Shown: positions 38,501-45,843, counted from the stretch's first letter. The stretch: DNA of 64,000 bases from DATBQN01 sp963799925 (GCA_963799925.1 CAWCYZ010000001.1:1364001-1428000); one strand, 5' to 3'. Notes: a model not told the origin generated them from the sequence alone. Numbers and translations: made by a program.

Positions 38501-40231
38501 GCGATCACCGGCCTGACGCCGGGGGCGAGCAGCGCGGCGCTGCCGGCGATGAACAGCGCCGACGCCACGATCACCCGCATCACCAGCGCGGGCAACACGG
38601 TCACCCTGGGGAGCAACAACACCGTTCGCGGGTTGACGCTCGGCAACTCGACGGGGACGGCGCTCACCGGGACGAGCTTCGGGACGCTCGTCGTCCGCGA
38701 CGTCACCATCAACACCACGGGCAGCGCGATCTCCCTGACCACCGGCACCCTCGACGCCATCCTCGCCAAGGTCGCCGCCGGCGGCGGCACCCACGGCATC
38801 GCGCTGACCAGCACGACCGGCAGCCTCGAGGTGACCGGCGACGGCGTCTCCGACCCGGCCAACGCCACCCACGGCCGCACCACCGCCAAAAACGGCGGCG
38901 GCACCCTCACCCTCGGCTCGGGTGGTACGATCACGGGCGCCACCAGCGCCGGCGTCCTGCTCTCGAACGCCGCCAACGTGACGCTGCGCAACATGACGAT
39001 CACCGCCAACGGCAGCGGCATCAACACCGGCGGCGACGGCATCACCGCCTCCGGCGGCACCTCGGGCCTGACGCTCGACAACGACCTGATCACCAATCAC
39101 GCCGGCAACTTCGGCCTCCACGGCACCACGGTCAGCGCCCTGACGATGATCCACACCGAGATCTCGGCCAACGCGACGACGGCCGGCACCGAGGGCGTCG
39201 ACGTCTGGGACGTGCGCTTCGACGACCTGACCGGCACCTGCTCGATCCAGGATTCGCTACTCTTCAACTCGCGCGAGAACATCGTCGGGTTGAACGAGGG
39301 CAACATCAACAACAACGCGACCCTCAACCTGACCATCTCGAACAGCGAGATCCGGGACACCACGATCACCAACCCGGGCAACGACGCGCTCTTCATCGGC
39401 GCCACCCACAACGCCAACGTGACGCTGAGCGTCAGCAACAGCACCTTCCTGCGCACCAACGCCAACGCCATCCAGTACACCGGGACGGACAGCTCGGGCG
39501 GCGGCAAGATCACGGTGGCCAACTCCACCTTCGACAACACCGGCACCGACATCAACATCGCCCACCAGGGCCTCGGCAAGACCCTCGACTTCGACCTCCA
39601 CGGCAACACGCTGCGCCAGACGGTGGGGGGCAAGAACACCTCGATCAACATCTTCCTCGCCGGCCTGTCGAACGCCAGCACGCTCCTGCGCGGCAAGATC
39701 CAGAGCAACACGATCGGCACCAACGCGGTCGCCAACTCCGGCTCGGCCAACGGCAAGGGCATCGACCTCTTCGCCAGCGGCGCCGGCACGCTGACCGCCC
39801 TGGTCGACTCGAACACGGTGCGGCAGATCAAGCAGGACTCGGCATTCCGGGCGATCTCCTCCGGCCACAGCGGCCAGATCAACGTGACGGTGACGAACAA
39901 CGACCTCCAGGTGAGCACGACGACCGGGCTCGGCCTCTTCGGCATCGACCTCACGTCGGGCGGCACGCCGGGCGACACCGGCACGCTCTGCGCCCATCTG
40001 GCGAGCAACGTGGCGGCGGTCGGCGATCCGACCCTCTGGGGCATCAACGCGGAGACCGTCTCCGGCACGCCGCAGCTGCTGCTCGAGGGCTACGGCGGCG
40101 CCGCCAACAACACGACACAGATCAACGCGTTCCTCAACACCACGACGACCACGGTCTCGCCGCCGGCGCAGTCCTTCGTCTTCGCCGGCACGATCAAGGC
40201 CGCACCGTCGGCGTGCCCGACCCCTCCGTAA
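32543..40231 (+). CDS. Giant surface protein: IPTL-CTERM-like segment, 14 Ig-like repeats, C-terminal beta-helix
   Basis: 2562 residues from ATG 32543 (ggaggag upstream); the N-terminus is a signal peptide (MRSTTLARGLAAGLLALVLA, then PAAQA). Residues about 45-165 form an uncharacterised domain. At about 169-195 is a sorting-signal-like stretch, VPTLGAAGLGLLALLLAG ending in RRRG, followed by a second hydrophobic segment to about 216. A cadherin-like (VNDSYDT...GVLGND) domain follows. Then come 14 Ig-like domains of about 104 residues (363-1811) of Big_5 type, most beginning PPxVTSTTPANGA and containing FSEPVNVT and a conserved Cys pair (LECPTG ... TCTVTVVA), so a disulfide per domain is likely. 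A second cadherin-like domain and a right-handed beta-helix (about 1910-2562, Asn/Thr-rich) end it. It probably acts as an extracellular adhesin or stalk. It heads a tightly spaced operon with the tail-collar genes. Confidence 0.85.
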   Translation: MRSTTLARGLAAGLLALVLAPAAQAATSEFKVLLDLDDQPGTGCTVATASGSFTGVEEILVTTVDTGTMPPKVTGVARQACTAPATNTFGAPVPIASPFAAPWAVGIGNGTGASGTVETYLPLGGLSLGQTIRLGYVSDVVGGGGDAMLTTDGTRSGGPILFLAAATPEVPTLGAAGLGLLALLLAGGGLLLIRRRGANRGVIAGVLLLTLGLGVTWATIVPDGVITDWTGVSALASDAAGDAPINADLVAGFAKREGNELFFRFDALFASKPTAVNDSYDTAMDTPLTVTAAGVLGNDTGGGLTATPKSAAATAHGGTVTLAANGGFTFTPKAGFSGDDTFSYTISNPDGTSTATVTVHVDARPTVTSTTPANGATGASLTGNIAITFSEPVMVTPNAFTLECPAGTPRAFTIIPGLPSSGTTWMLHPTSPLPASTVCTVTVVHNHVMDLDHHNQMAANYAFSFTTDTPPTVTATTPASGATGVNPGNDLTVTFSQPVTATAASFKLDCPTGTLEAFTVPTASPATTFTIHPTSPLPTPVVCTATVLAAQVADAAGTHPTADFTWSFTTDAPPAVTTTTPANGATSVSPTATVTINFSESVNITGTAFKLECPSGTPIAFTAAPASPASSFVLTPTSSLPTGATCTVTVVASQVTDVDAGQHPNADYVFSFTVDSPPTVVSTTPANGAVNVGPASTVTIDFSKPVNVTGSAFKLECPTGTPVAFTVTPASPASSFVLHPTANLPGGAVCTVTVVANQVTDSSAGQQMAADFTASFTVDSPPSVSTVSPANGATTVPLNSTVTVTFSEPVNVTGTAFKLECPAGTPVAFTVTPASPASSFTLHPTSPLPGGTACTVTVVAAQVADVDFGQHPTADFTSSFTTDVPPTVSSTVPANGAATVVPSSDITITFSEQVNASASAFSLQCPAGTPVAFTVTASPATVFTLHPTSTLPAPVTCTVTVIAAQVTDTDAGSHPTADYVFSFTTDAPPAVTSTTPANGTANVLPTSPVTINFSEPVNLAPGAFTLNCGGAVAFTVSPASPAASFTLTPSSPLPAGATCTATAVAAAITDVDAGQHLPADYVFSFAIDVPPAVTSTTPANGAADVDPATTVTVDFNKAVNVTASAFTLECPSGTPVAFTVTPASPATSFVLHPTASLPGGATCTVTVVASQVTDTTAGQAMAANFTASFTLDSPPSVTAVAPPSGATTVPLDSTVTITFSEPVNVSGSAFTLDCGAPVAFTVSPASPASSFTLTPTANLPGGATCTVTVVASQVTDVDFNQHPTADFTSTFATDVPPTVASTVPTNGAIGVNPTSDITINFSQQVDVTASAFTLECPTGTPVPFTVATASPASSFVLHPTSPLPSPQTCTVTVVASQVTDAAGSKMTADYSFSFGTNAPPTVTSTVPAAGGTAVLPTATVTFNFSEPVNVTASAFKLECPTGTPVAFTVTPASPASSFVLHPTASLPAGVTCKATAVASQITDVDSGQHLSPGDYTVSFTINTLPTVTSTAPANGATNVDPGTTVTINFSEPVNVTGTAFKLECPTGTPVAFTVTPASPASSFVLHPTAKLPGGVTCTATVVASQVTDTDAGQSMAANYVTSFTTDAPPTVTAVAPANGAINVPLDTTVTVTFSEPVNVTASAFKLECPAGTPVAFTVTPASPASAFVLTPTAKLPGGTACTVTVVANQVTDVDFGQNMTANFTSTFTTDVPPAVTSTTPANGATGVAVTSTVTVNFSKAVSVTASAFTLQCPTGTPVAFTVTPASPAASYVLHPTANLPAGVICTASVVASQVTDAIGTAMAADYVFSFSVPPVAVNDTYPHSVIGHVSVNSALIPYSVTTNDISAAPFTITAFDATSAHGGTVTMTISGAGMGQLTYNPPVGYTGPDSFTYTISNAAGSGTGTVSFTVSGLIWFINNGAGAGDGRLSSPLNSLTAFQAINDGAAGHGAANHNIFLYESGTDYTGPVTLLAGQKLIGQDATATLAAITGLTPGASSAALPAMNSADATITRITSAGNTVTLGSNNTVRGLTLGNSTGTALTGTSFGTLVVRDVTINTTGSAISLTTGTLDAILAKVAAGGGTHGIALTSTTGSLEVTGDGVSDPANATHGRTTAKNGGGTLTLGSGGTITGATSAGVLLSNAANVTLRNMTITANGSGINTGGDGITASGGTSGLTLDNDLITNHAGNFGLHGTTVSALTMIHTEISANATTAGTEGVDVWDVRFDDLTGTCSIQDSLLFNSRENIVGLNEGNINNNATLNLTISNSEIRDTTITNPGNDALFIGATHNANVTLSVSNSTFLRTNANAIQYTGTDSSGGGKITVANSTFDNTGTDINIAHQGLGKTLDFDLHGNTLRQTVGGKNTSINIFLAGLSNASTLLRGKIQSNTIGTNAVANSGSANGKGIDLFASGAGTLTALVDSNTVRQIKQDSAFRAISSGHSGQINVTVTNNDLQVSTTTGLGLFGIDLTSGGTPGDTGTLCAHLASNVAAVGDPTLWGINAETVSGTPQLLLEGYGGAANNTTQINAFLNTTTTTVSPPAQSFVFAGTIKAAPSACPTPP
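33631..37977 (+). repeat. Array of 14 Ig-domain repeats (about 310 bp) with a four-domain super-period
   Basis: The unit encodes about 104 residues. Units fall into four types recurring in order: types 1 (units 1,5,9,13), 2 (2,6,10,14), 3 (3,7,11), 4 (4,8,12). Examples: units 5, 9 and 13 share VPL-(N/D)-(S/T)-TVT and most of VDFGQ..TA(D/N)FTS; units 2, 6, 10 and 14 have the shortened end (A/T)DAxG; units 3, 7 and 11 share LP(T/A)G. Starts of units 5, 9 and 13 lie near 34881, 36117 and 37360, about 1.24 kb apart. Confidence 0.85.
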
Positions 40232-40290
40232 CCGGTGGGAGACGTTGCTTCGCGGATATCGATGAAGCGTTCAACTGCAAGGAGGCGATG

Positions 40291-40806
40291 ATGGCAGAAC
40301 CGTTCTTGTCCGAGATCCGAATCATGAGCTTCGGTTTCGCCCCGAAGGGCTGGGCCACCTGCGATGGGCAGCTCCTACCGATCAACCAGAACCAGCCCCT
40401 CTTCGCCCTGCTGGGGACGACCTACGGCGGCGACGGCCGGGTGAACTTCGGCCTGCCCAACCTGCAGGGCAGGGCTCCCCTGCACATGGGGAGCGGGCAC
40501 ACCCTCGGGGAGAGAGGCGGCGAGCAAGCCCATACGCTGTCGATCTCCGAGATCCCGACCCACGTCCACACCGCGAAGGCCTCGCCGCTGTCGGACACCG
40601 ACCCCGGCTACCTCCCGACGCCGACCAACCACGTCCTCGCCGCGCCGTCGGTGCAGATGTACGTGGCGCCCACGAGCGGCCTGACCTCGCTGCTGCCCGG
40701 CACGCTGTCGAACGTCGGCGGCAGCCAGGCGCATCTCAACATGCAGCCCTTCCTGGTCCTCACCTTCTGCATCGCCCTCCAGGGCATCTTCCCGTCCCAG
40801 ACTTAG
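40291..40806 (+). CDS. Phage tail collar domain protein (MdpB-like), first of three
   Basis: 171 residues. Starts at ATG 40291, five bases after aaggagg; an ATG three bases earlier is also possible. The collar signature is EIRIMSFGFAPKGWATCDGQ, LLGTTYGGDGRVNFGLPNLQGRAP (positions about 12-62), then HTLSISEIPTHVHT and a QPFLVLTFCIALQGIFPSQT ending. This is the microcystin-dependent-protein family: short tail-fibre-like trimers in phages, but widespread in bacterial chromosomes with unclear, possibly surface or extracellular, function. No signal peptide is seen. It lies 59 bases after the giant surface-protein gene, and no phage structural genes are near, so it is not part of a prophage. Confidence 0.88.
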   Translation: MAEPFLSEIRIMSFGFAPKGWATCDGQLLPINQNQPLFALLGTTYGGDGRVNFGLPNLQGRAPLHMGSGHTLGERGGEQAHTLSISEIPTHVHTAKASPLSDTDPGYLPTPTNHVLAAPSVQMYVAPTSGLTSLLPGTLSNVGGSQAHLNMQPFLVLTFCIALQGIFPSQT

Positions 40807-40819
40807 AGGAGCCCTCGAC

Positions 40820-41323
40820 ATGGCGCAACCCTACGTTGGTGAGATCCGGATGTTCGCCGGCAACTTCGCTCCCGCGGGCTGGATGTTCTGCGAGGGGCAG
40901 CTCCTGCCGATCTCGGAGTACGAGACCCTCTTCAACCTCATCGGCACGACCTATGGCGGGGACGGCCAGAGCACGTTCGCCCTGCCCGACCTTCGCGGCC
41001 GTCTTCCTCTCCACTTCGGCAACGGCTTCACCCTGGCCGAGACCGGCGGCGTCGAGACGGTGACCATCGGCGTGCCGCAGACGCCGGCGCACAGCCACCC
41101 GTTCCTCGCCTCGACCACCCCGGTCAGCCAGGTGGACCCGACCGGGAACGTGCTCGGCCAGCTCAACTCGGCCGAGCTCTATTTCGGCGCCCCGGGGACC
41201 TCGGCGTTGAACCCCGCTTCGATCACCTCGACCGGCGGCAGCCAGCCGCACAACAACTTCCAGCCCTACCTCTGCGTCGACTTCATCATCTCGCTCTTCG
41301 GCATCTTCCCGTCCCAGACCTGA
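40820..41323 (+). CDS. Phage tail collar domain protein (MdpB-like), second of three
   Basis: 167 residues, ATG 40820 with gaggag upstream, 13 bases after the previous stop. It carries GEIRMFAGNFAPAGWMFCEGQ, LIGTTYGGDGQSTFALPDLRGR, GVPQTPAHSHPF and the end FQPYLCVDFIISLFGIFPSQT. It diverges from its neighbours mainly in the central variable stretch (about 85-140), the part that varies in tail-tip proteins. Three non-identical paralogs in a row suggest a heteromeric assembly rather than a recent amplification. No membrane or export signal is visible; how it would leave the cell is unknown. Confidence 0.88.
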   Translation: MAQPYVGEIRMFAGNFAPAGWMFCEGQLLPISEYETLFNLIGTTYGGDGQSTFALPDLRGRLPLHFGNGFTLAETGGVETVTIGVPQTPAHSHPFLASTTPVSQVDPTGNVLGQLNSAELYFGAPGTSALNPASITSTGGSQPHNNFQPYLCVDFIISLFGIFPSQT

Positions 41324-41333
41324 GGAGATCCCC

Positions 41334-41855
41334 ATGGACCCCTTCGTTGCCGAGATCCGCATCTTCCCGTTCAACTTCGCGCCCAAGGGCTGGGCGTTCT
41401 GCGACGGCCAGATCCTCCCGCTCAGCCAGAACACGGCCCTGTTCTCTCTCCTGGGGACCACCTACGGAGGCGACGGCAAATCGAACTTCGCCCTGCCGAA
41501 CATGCAGGGCAACGCTCCCATGCACCCCGGCCAGGGGCCCGGCCTATCCCTCCACGATCTGGGAGAGACGGGGGGCTCCCAGACGGTGAGCCTCCTCGAG
41601 TCGGAGATCCCGTCTCACAGTCACAACCTGATGGCGGCAGTCAACCCGGCCACGGCTCGGATTCCGTCCCCGGCCGTCGGCCTCGCCCGCTCTTCGGGCG
41701 CCTCCTGCTTCGAATCGACCGTCACCGGCCTCGTGCAGCTGGCCGACGCCACAGTCGCCCCCGCCGGCGGCGACCAGCCGCACAACAACCTGCAGCCGTA
41801 CCTGACGCTCAACTTCTGCATCGCCCTCCAGGGGGTGTACCCGCCCCGTACGTAG
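41334..41855 (+). CDS. Phage tail collar domain protein (MdpB-like), third of three
   Basis: 173 residues, ATG 41334 with gaggag, 10 bases after the second collar gene. It carries AEIRIFPFNFAPKGWAFCDGQ, LLGTTYGGDGKSNFALPNMQGN, SEIPSHSHNL and the end LQPYLTLNFCIALQGVYPPRT. Its stop (41853-41855) is followed after one base by the ATG of the beta-helix gene, so translation is probably coupled. It is closest to the first collar protein (SQNTALFSLLGTTYGGDG against NQNQPLFALLGTTYGGDG). Confidence 0.88.
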   Translation: MDPFVAEIRIFPFNFAPKGWAFCDGQILPLSQNTALFSLLGTTYGGDGKSNFALPNMQGNAPMHPGQGPGLSLHDLGETGGSQTVSLLESEIPSHSHNLMAAVNPATARIPSPAVGLARSSGASCFESTVTGLVQLADATVAPAGGDQPHNNLQPYLTLNFCIALQGVYPPRT

Positions 41856-41856
41856 C

Positions 41857-43362
41857 ATGCGGGCGGTCCTCCTCGCCATCCTCTTCCTGGGCGGAGCGCT
41901 CGGCCTCGAGCCTCCGCCAGCCGTATCCCTCCGTCCACCCTCCCTCGCCATCCTGCACGTCGACAACGCCGCTCCTCCCGGTGGAGACGGCAGCGCCGCG
42001 GCGCCGTTCACGCGGCTCGCGGAGGCCGAGTCGCGATCGGCGGCGGGCGACACGATCGTCCTCCATCGCGGCGACGGCTCGACGCGTGGCCAGGACGAGG
42101 GGATCCGACTGAAAGCCGGGCAGCGGCTGCTGAGCGGGGACGCCGAGCCGGCGCCGAAAACAGCCGCGCAGGGCGCGCCAGCGGGGACGCGCCCGCGGCT
42201 GTCGAACCGCCACGGCGACGCGATCACCTTGGCCGAGGGCGCACGGGTCGAGGGGCTCGATATCGTCAGCCCGTCAGGCTCCGGCCTCTCCGCACAGGGG
42301 GTGGGCGAGGTGACCGTCGACCAGGTCGCGATCGTCGGCGCCGGCGCCGACGGCATCCACGTCGTCTCCCCGAGCGGCCGCCTGCGGATCACCGGCGCCG
42401 CCGTCGACGGCGCGCACGGCAGCGGAATCTGTGTCGAGGCAGACGCCGGGTCGGCGGAGATCGCCATCGCCGGCAGCCGGATCTCGCGCTCCGGCGAGCA
42501 CGGCGTCTCGGTGCGGCTCGGGGGCACGGCGGAGCTTGCGCTGCAGGTCGACAGGAGCTCGTTCGCCGGCAACCGCGGCTCGGGCGTGGCGGTCGTCGCC
42601 GCCGGCGCCGCCGGCGGCAGCGCGGCCGTCGTCGATTCCCTCTTCGAGGGGGATGGTGTCGAGATCGCGCTCACCCATCAAGGTGTCGACCGGCGCTTCG
42701 CCTTCGCGATCTCCGGCAACCGAATCCGCCAGCGGACCGGCGGGCGCGGCACGGCGATCAGCGTCTTCCTCGGCGGCGCCTCGACCGCCGGCACTCTCCT
42801 CGTGGGGACCGTTTCGGGAAACGCCGTCGGCAATGCCGCGATCGCCGCCTCCGGCTCCGCGCAGGGCAACGGAATCGACCTCTTCGCGAGCGGCGCCGGC
42901 ACCCTCACCGCCGCGGTCGCCGGCAACACCGTCCGCCAGGTCGGGGAGAGCGCCCTGCGCGCCATCTCGTCGGCGCATCGCGGCGCGCTCAACCTGACGG
43001 TCACCGGCAACGATCTCGCGGTCGCTCCCGCCGCGGGCCTCGCCCTCTACGGCATCGACGTCACGGCCGGCGCTCTTCCCTCCGACTCTGGTAAGATCTG
43101 TCTTCATATCGCTGGCAATCAGGCCGCACGGGGAGAGCGATCGCTCGCCGGCATCTCGCTGCAGACGGCGGCGGGAAAACCGGCCATCGAGATCGAAGGG
43201 TATGGCGGCGCGCCCGGCGACAGCGCGGCGCTCGCACGGTTTCTGAACGGTGGCGCGGCGGTCGTCTCGCCGTCCGCCAGGGTGGCCATCAGCGCCGGGA
43301 CGGTGCGTCGGGCCGCCGGGCCGTGTCCGGTCCCCGCCGCTTCACTTCCGGCTGTTCACTGA
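41857..43362 (+). CDS. Exported parallel beta-helix protein, paralog of the C-terminus of the giant surface protein
   Basis: 501 residues with a short signal peptide (MRAVLLAILFLGGALG). Like many right-handed beta-helix proteins it starts with an entry domain (LHVDNAAPPGGDGSAAAPFTRLAEA) and contains PbH1-type rungs (GSGICVEADAGSAEIAIAGSRISRSGEHGV). Residues about 240-480 match the last 330 residues of the 32543-40231 product: both have GNGIDLFASGAGTLTA / GKGIDLFASGAGTLTA, NTVRQ, ALRAISSxHxG, LYGIDVT / LFGIDLT, and EIEGYGGAPG / LLEGYGGAAN, and both close with a Cys-Pro pair near the end. It may pair with, or substitute for, the tip of the giant protein. Start chosen by overlap with the preceding stop. 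Confidence 0.82.
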   Translation: MRAVLLAILFLGGALGLEPPPAVSLRPPSLAILHVDNAAPPGGDGSAAAPFTRLAEAESRSAAGDTIVLHRGDGSTRGQDEGIRLKAGQRLLSGDAEPAPKTAAQGAPAGTRPRLSNRHGDAITLAEGARVEGLDIVSPSGSGLSAQGVGEVTVDQVAIVGAGADGIHVVSPSGRLRITGAAVDGAHGSGICVEADAGSAEIAIAGSRISRSGEHGVSVRLGGTAELALQVDRSSFAGNRGSGVAVVAAGAAGGSAAVVDSLFEGDGVEIALTHQGVDRRFAFAISGNRIRQRTGGRGTAISVFLGGASTAGTLLVGTVSGNAVGNAAIAASGSAQGNGIDLFASGAGTLTAAVAGNTVRQVGESALRAISSAHRGALNLTVTGNDLAVAPAAGLALYGIDVTAGALPSDSGKICLHIAGNQAARGERSLAGISLQTAAGKPAIEIEGYGGAPGDSAALARFLNGGAAVVSPSARVAISAGTVRRAAGPCPVPAASLPAVH

Positions 43363-43380
43363 ACGACGCGAGGAGGCGAG

Positions 43381-44154
43381 ATGCAGGACCATTCGAGCTC
43401 ACAGACAGCCGGGATGCGCCGGCGGGATTTCCTGAAAATGGGGGCCACCGCGGTCCTCGTTCCCTTGGCGAGCGAGCTCGCCGGGAGCGCCACCCTGATC
43501 GCGCCGACCGCTCCGCAGGCGGAGCCGATGTCGGTCGGCTACCTCCAGGGGAGCTACGAGCTGGCGAGCTTCGACCGCCTACCCTGGGGCGACGGCTCCA
43601 ACCTCGCCCCGGAAGCCGCGGCGGAGCTCGAGGTGGTGCCCGCGAGCTCCCTGTTGCTCGGCGACCAGGATCTCGCCGGCGGCCAGGCGCGCCTGCGGAT
43701 CCACGGCCTCTTTCCCGACCAGCCGGCCCGCGTCGCGAAGAGCTTCGACGCCGTCGATCTGGAGGTGCTCTTCCCTTCGCCCGATCCCGGCGCGCCCGCG
43801 CCTATTCCCTTCTTCGCCTGGAGCTTTCGGCGCCTGCCCGGGCTCAACGTCTCGCAGCGCCTCGCCCTTTCGGCGCCCATCGGCCCCGGCGGGCGGCTCG
43901 ACCTCGCGCTCGAGATCGTCCAGCGCCGCTCCGCCGCTGCCGCCGCCCTCCTCGGCCCGGCGCCGCGCCGCCGTCTCGAGACGAGCTTCACCGTCGGTTG
44001 GGAGCACGGCCGGCCCAAGCTCCAGCGCGGCATCTATCTCCTGGGGCTCCTGCCCTCGGCCTGGAACGCGCCACGCGCCTTGGCGGCGGCGTCCGGAGGG
44101 GCGGCGGCGCTCTGTTCGCTCGTCCTCTCGGTCGAGCCGGCCGCCCGCGCCTAG
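43381..44154 (+). CDS. Tat-exported protein of unknown function
   Basis: 257 residues. The N-terminus is a twin-arginine signal: RRRDFLKMGATAVLVPLA at residues 13-30, preceded by an atypically polar n-region. gaggagg lies just upstream of ATG 43381. The mature part is about 210 residues of mixed beta content (ELEVVPASSLLLGDQDLAGG, RLRIHGLFPD) without a motif I recognise. It contains one cysteine near the C-terminus (ALCSLVLSVEP). Position 18 bases after the beta-helix gene implies co-transcription with the surface-protein operon. Folding before export is the usual reason for Tat use, but no cofactor-binding motif is visible. Confidence 0.72.
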   Translation: MQDHSSSQTAGMRRRDFLKMGATAVLVPLASELAGSATLIAPTAPQAEPMSVGYLQGSYELASFDRLPWGDGSNLAPEAAAELEVVPASSLLLGDQDLAGGQARLRIHGLFPDQPARVAKSFDAVDLEVLFPSPDPGAPAPIPFFAWSFRRLPGLNVSQRLALSAPIGPGGRLDLALEIVQRRSAAAAALLGPAPRRRLETSFTVGWEHGRPKLQRGIYLLGLLPSAWNAPRALAAASGGAAALCSLVLSVEPAARA

Positions 44155-44190
44155 ATCGCGGCCTCTGGATCGCGGCTCCTGGATCATCGG

Positions 44191-44676
44191 ATGGCGCCTC
44201 CCACTCTCCGCCCGATCGCTCCCGAGGATCGCGACTTCCTCTTCCGGGTCTATGCCAGCACCCGCGAGGAGGAGCTCGCGCTCACCTCGTGGGACGAGGC
44301 GCAGAAGCGGGCGTTCCTCGAGTCGCAGTTCGCCGCCCAGGACGCCTGGTACCACGAGCGCTATCCGGGGGCGACCCTCGACGTCGTCCTCGCCGAGGGC
44401 GTGCCGGCCGGCCGCCTCTACGTCCACCGCCGCGAGCGCGAGATCCGGTTGATGGACATCGCCCTGCTGCCCGAGTTCCGCCGCTCCGGCCTCGGCACCG
44501 CCCTCCTCCGCGGCCTCTTCGCCGAGGCCGCCGCGGCCGGCAAGACGGTCACCATCCATGTCGAGGCCTACAACCCGGCGCGCAACCTCTACGAGCGGCT
44601 GGGATTCCGCAAGATCGGTGAGCACGGCGTCTACTATCTGATGGAATGGACGCCCGGCGCCGAGCCGGCCGGGTAA
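44191..44676 (+). CDS. GNAT family N-acetyltransferase
   Basis: 161 residues. It has the GNAT fold order: start LRPIAPEDRDFLFRVYASTR, strand 4 IRLMDIALLPEFR, the acetyl-CoA pyrophosphate loop RRSGLGTALLRGL, and the final VEAYNPARNLYERLGFRKIGE. The acceptor substrate cannot be predicted; the C-terminal 'YNPARNLYERLGF' is common to protein and small-molecule acetylases alike. It is last in the row of co-directional genes starting at 32543, 36 bases after the Tat-protein gene, with no obvious Shine-Dalgarno sequence. The DUF6916-like gene converges on it, 31 bases away. Confidence 0.85.
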   Translation: MAPPTLRPIAPEDRDFLFRVYASTREEELALTSWDEAQKRAFLESQFAAQDAWYHERYPGATLDVVLAEGVPAGRLYVHRREREIRLMDIALLPEFRRSGLGTALLRGLFAEAAAAGKTVTIHVEAYNPARNLYERLGFRKIGEHGVYYLMEWTPGAEPAG

Positions 44677-44707
44677 GGGCGATCGTTTCCGCCGGCGACC
44701 GTGCCCT

Positions 44708-45025
44708 TCAGGCGAAGATCGCCTCGTAGCGCATGCCGGTGGAGTCGGGGCCCAGGGGGACGAGAAAGAGCTCCAGGCGTCCCAGACCGTCGTGCTCGAG
44801 GCGGTAGGTGCCCTGGGGGGCGAAGGGGCTGCGCGGACCGCGGAAGAGGAGCGAAAAGGGTTCCCGGCCGGCGCCCGGGCCGACCGCGGCCGGATCGTCG
44901 GCATAGCTCGCCCGCTGCACCTCGACGAGCTCTAAAGGCAGCGGCTCGCCGCCGGTCTGCAGGCGGAAGACCGTCGTCCGGTGCGGTTCGAACGAGGCGG
45001 CGGTCAGCGATTCGATGTCCGGCAT
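44708..45025 (-). CDS. Small DUF6916-like protein
   Basis: 105 residues, no signal peptide. Characteristic features are the start MPDIESLTAASFEPHRTTVF, the line PFSLLFRGPRSPFAPQGTYR and the end LELFLVPLGPDSTGMRYEAIF, which I recall as the DUF6916 pattern. Function is unknown. It is transcribed toward the collar/beta-helix operon and away from the NTP-transferase gene. Genes of this kind are, to my recollection, found next to MdpB-type collar genes in other bacteria, which would make this a component of the same system; that should be verified by neighbourhood search. Confidence 0.6.
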   Translation of the reverse strand: MPDIESLTAASFEPHRTTVFRLQTGGEPLPLELVEVQRASYADDPAAVGPGAGREPFSLLFRGPRSPFAPQGTYRLEHDGLGRLELFLVPLGPDSTGMRYEAIFA

Positions 45026-45156
45026 GCGGTGCGGGCTCCCTCTCGGCGCGACTGCAGCAATCTAGACCAGGCGCGCCCGGAAATCCATCCTCTGCGATAC
45101 GCTGATCGCCCGCCGGCGGCCCCCCGTCTCCCGCCGCGGCGGCCGGCAGCTCCGCC

Positions 45157-45843
45157 ATGCGACTGGTCATCCTCGCGGCAGGCCTGAGCACCCGTGCGGC
45201 GGCGATCACCGGCGGGCGGTCGAAGCTCTTCCTCGACTGCGCCGGCGCGACGCTCCTCGATCGCCATCTCGATCTCTGCCGACGGTTAGGCGGCGAGCCG
45301 CTCGTCGTCACCCGGCCCGAGCTCGCGAGCGAGTTTCGCGCCGCCGGCGCCGAGGTGCTCGTCGAGGAGCGGCCCACCGCCATGATCGCCTCGCTCTACC
45401 AGGCGCGCGGGCGCCTCGCCGAGCCCTTCTGCTGGATCGGCGGCGACATGGTCTTCAGCGATGTCGAGCCGCTCGTCGAGCTCGCCCGCGACCATCAGGC
45501 GGCCGGCGCGCTGGCCGCCTTCTTCCACAGCGCGACCGACCGCTTCAAGGCCAAGATCCGCTTCGCTCCGCGGCTTGCGGTGAGCGTCACCCGAGAGGGC
45601 GAGCACGCCGCGAGCATCCCCAACTTCATGGCGGCGACCCCGGCAATCTTTCCGTACATGGCGGCCGACCCCAACGGCAACTTCCTGGCGCCGGCGATCG
45701 AGGCCGGCGAGCCGCTCCTCGTCCGCGAGTACAAGGCGCCCGTCTTCGAGATCGACACGCCGGGCGACCTCGCGGAGGCGTCCGCCCGGCTCGCCGGACC
45801 GGCCGCCGGGGCCGAGCGCGCCGCGAGGCGGGCCCGGCCATGA
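45157..45843 (+). CDS. NTP-transferase domain protein (sugar- or choline-phosphate nucleotidyltransferase-like)
   Basis: 228 residues. The N-terminal nucleotide-binding signature is VILAAGLSTRAA with a downstream Lys in SKLFLDCAG; GGDMVFSD supplies the metal-binding Asp. The fold is Rossmann-like GT-A. Usual partners would be CTP, UTP or GTP and a phosphorylated small molecule; the substrate cannot be read from sequence. The last four bases overlap the next gene's ATG, so the two are probably co-translated. Confidence 0.72.
   Translation: MRLVILAAGLSTRAAAITGGRSKLFLDCAGATLLDRHLDLCRRLGGEPLVVTRPELASEFRAAGAEVLVEERPTAMIASLYQARGRLAEPFCWIGGDMVFSDVEPLVELARDHQAAGALAAFFHSATDRFKAKIRFAPRLAVSVTREGEHAASIPNFMAATPAIFPYMAADPNGNFLAPAIEAGEPLLVREYKAPVFEIDTPGDLAEASARLAGPAAGAERAARRARP

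Noticed and set aside
32387..39154. A 2255-residue minus-strand open frame over the giant surface protein
   Set aside because: The plus-strand protein has clear domains and repeats; this antisense frame is Arg/Gly/Asp-rich low-complexity and stays open only because of the base composition.
40291..41855. Prophage tail region
   Set aside because: Three collar proteins occur without any baseplate, sheath, capsid, terminase, integrase or lysis gene.
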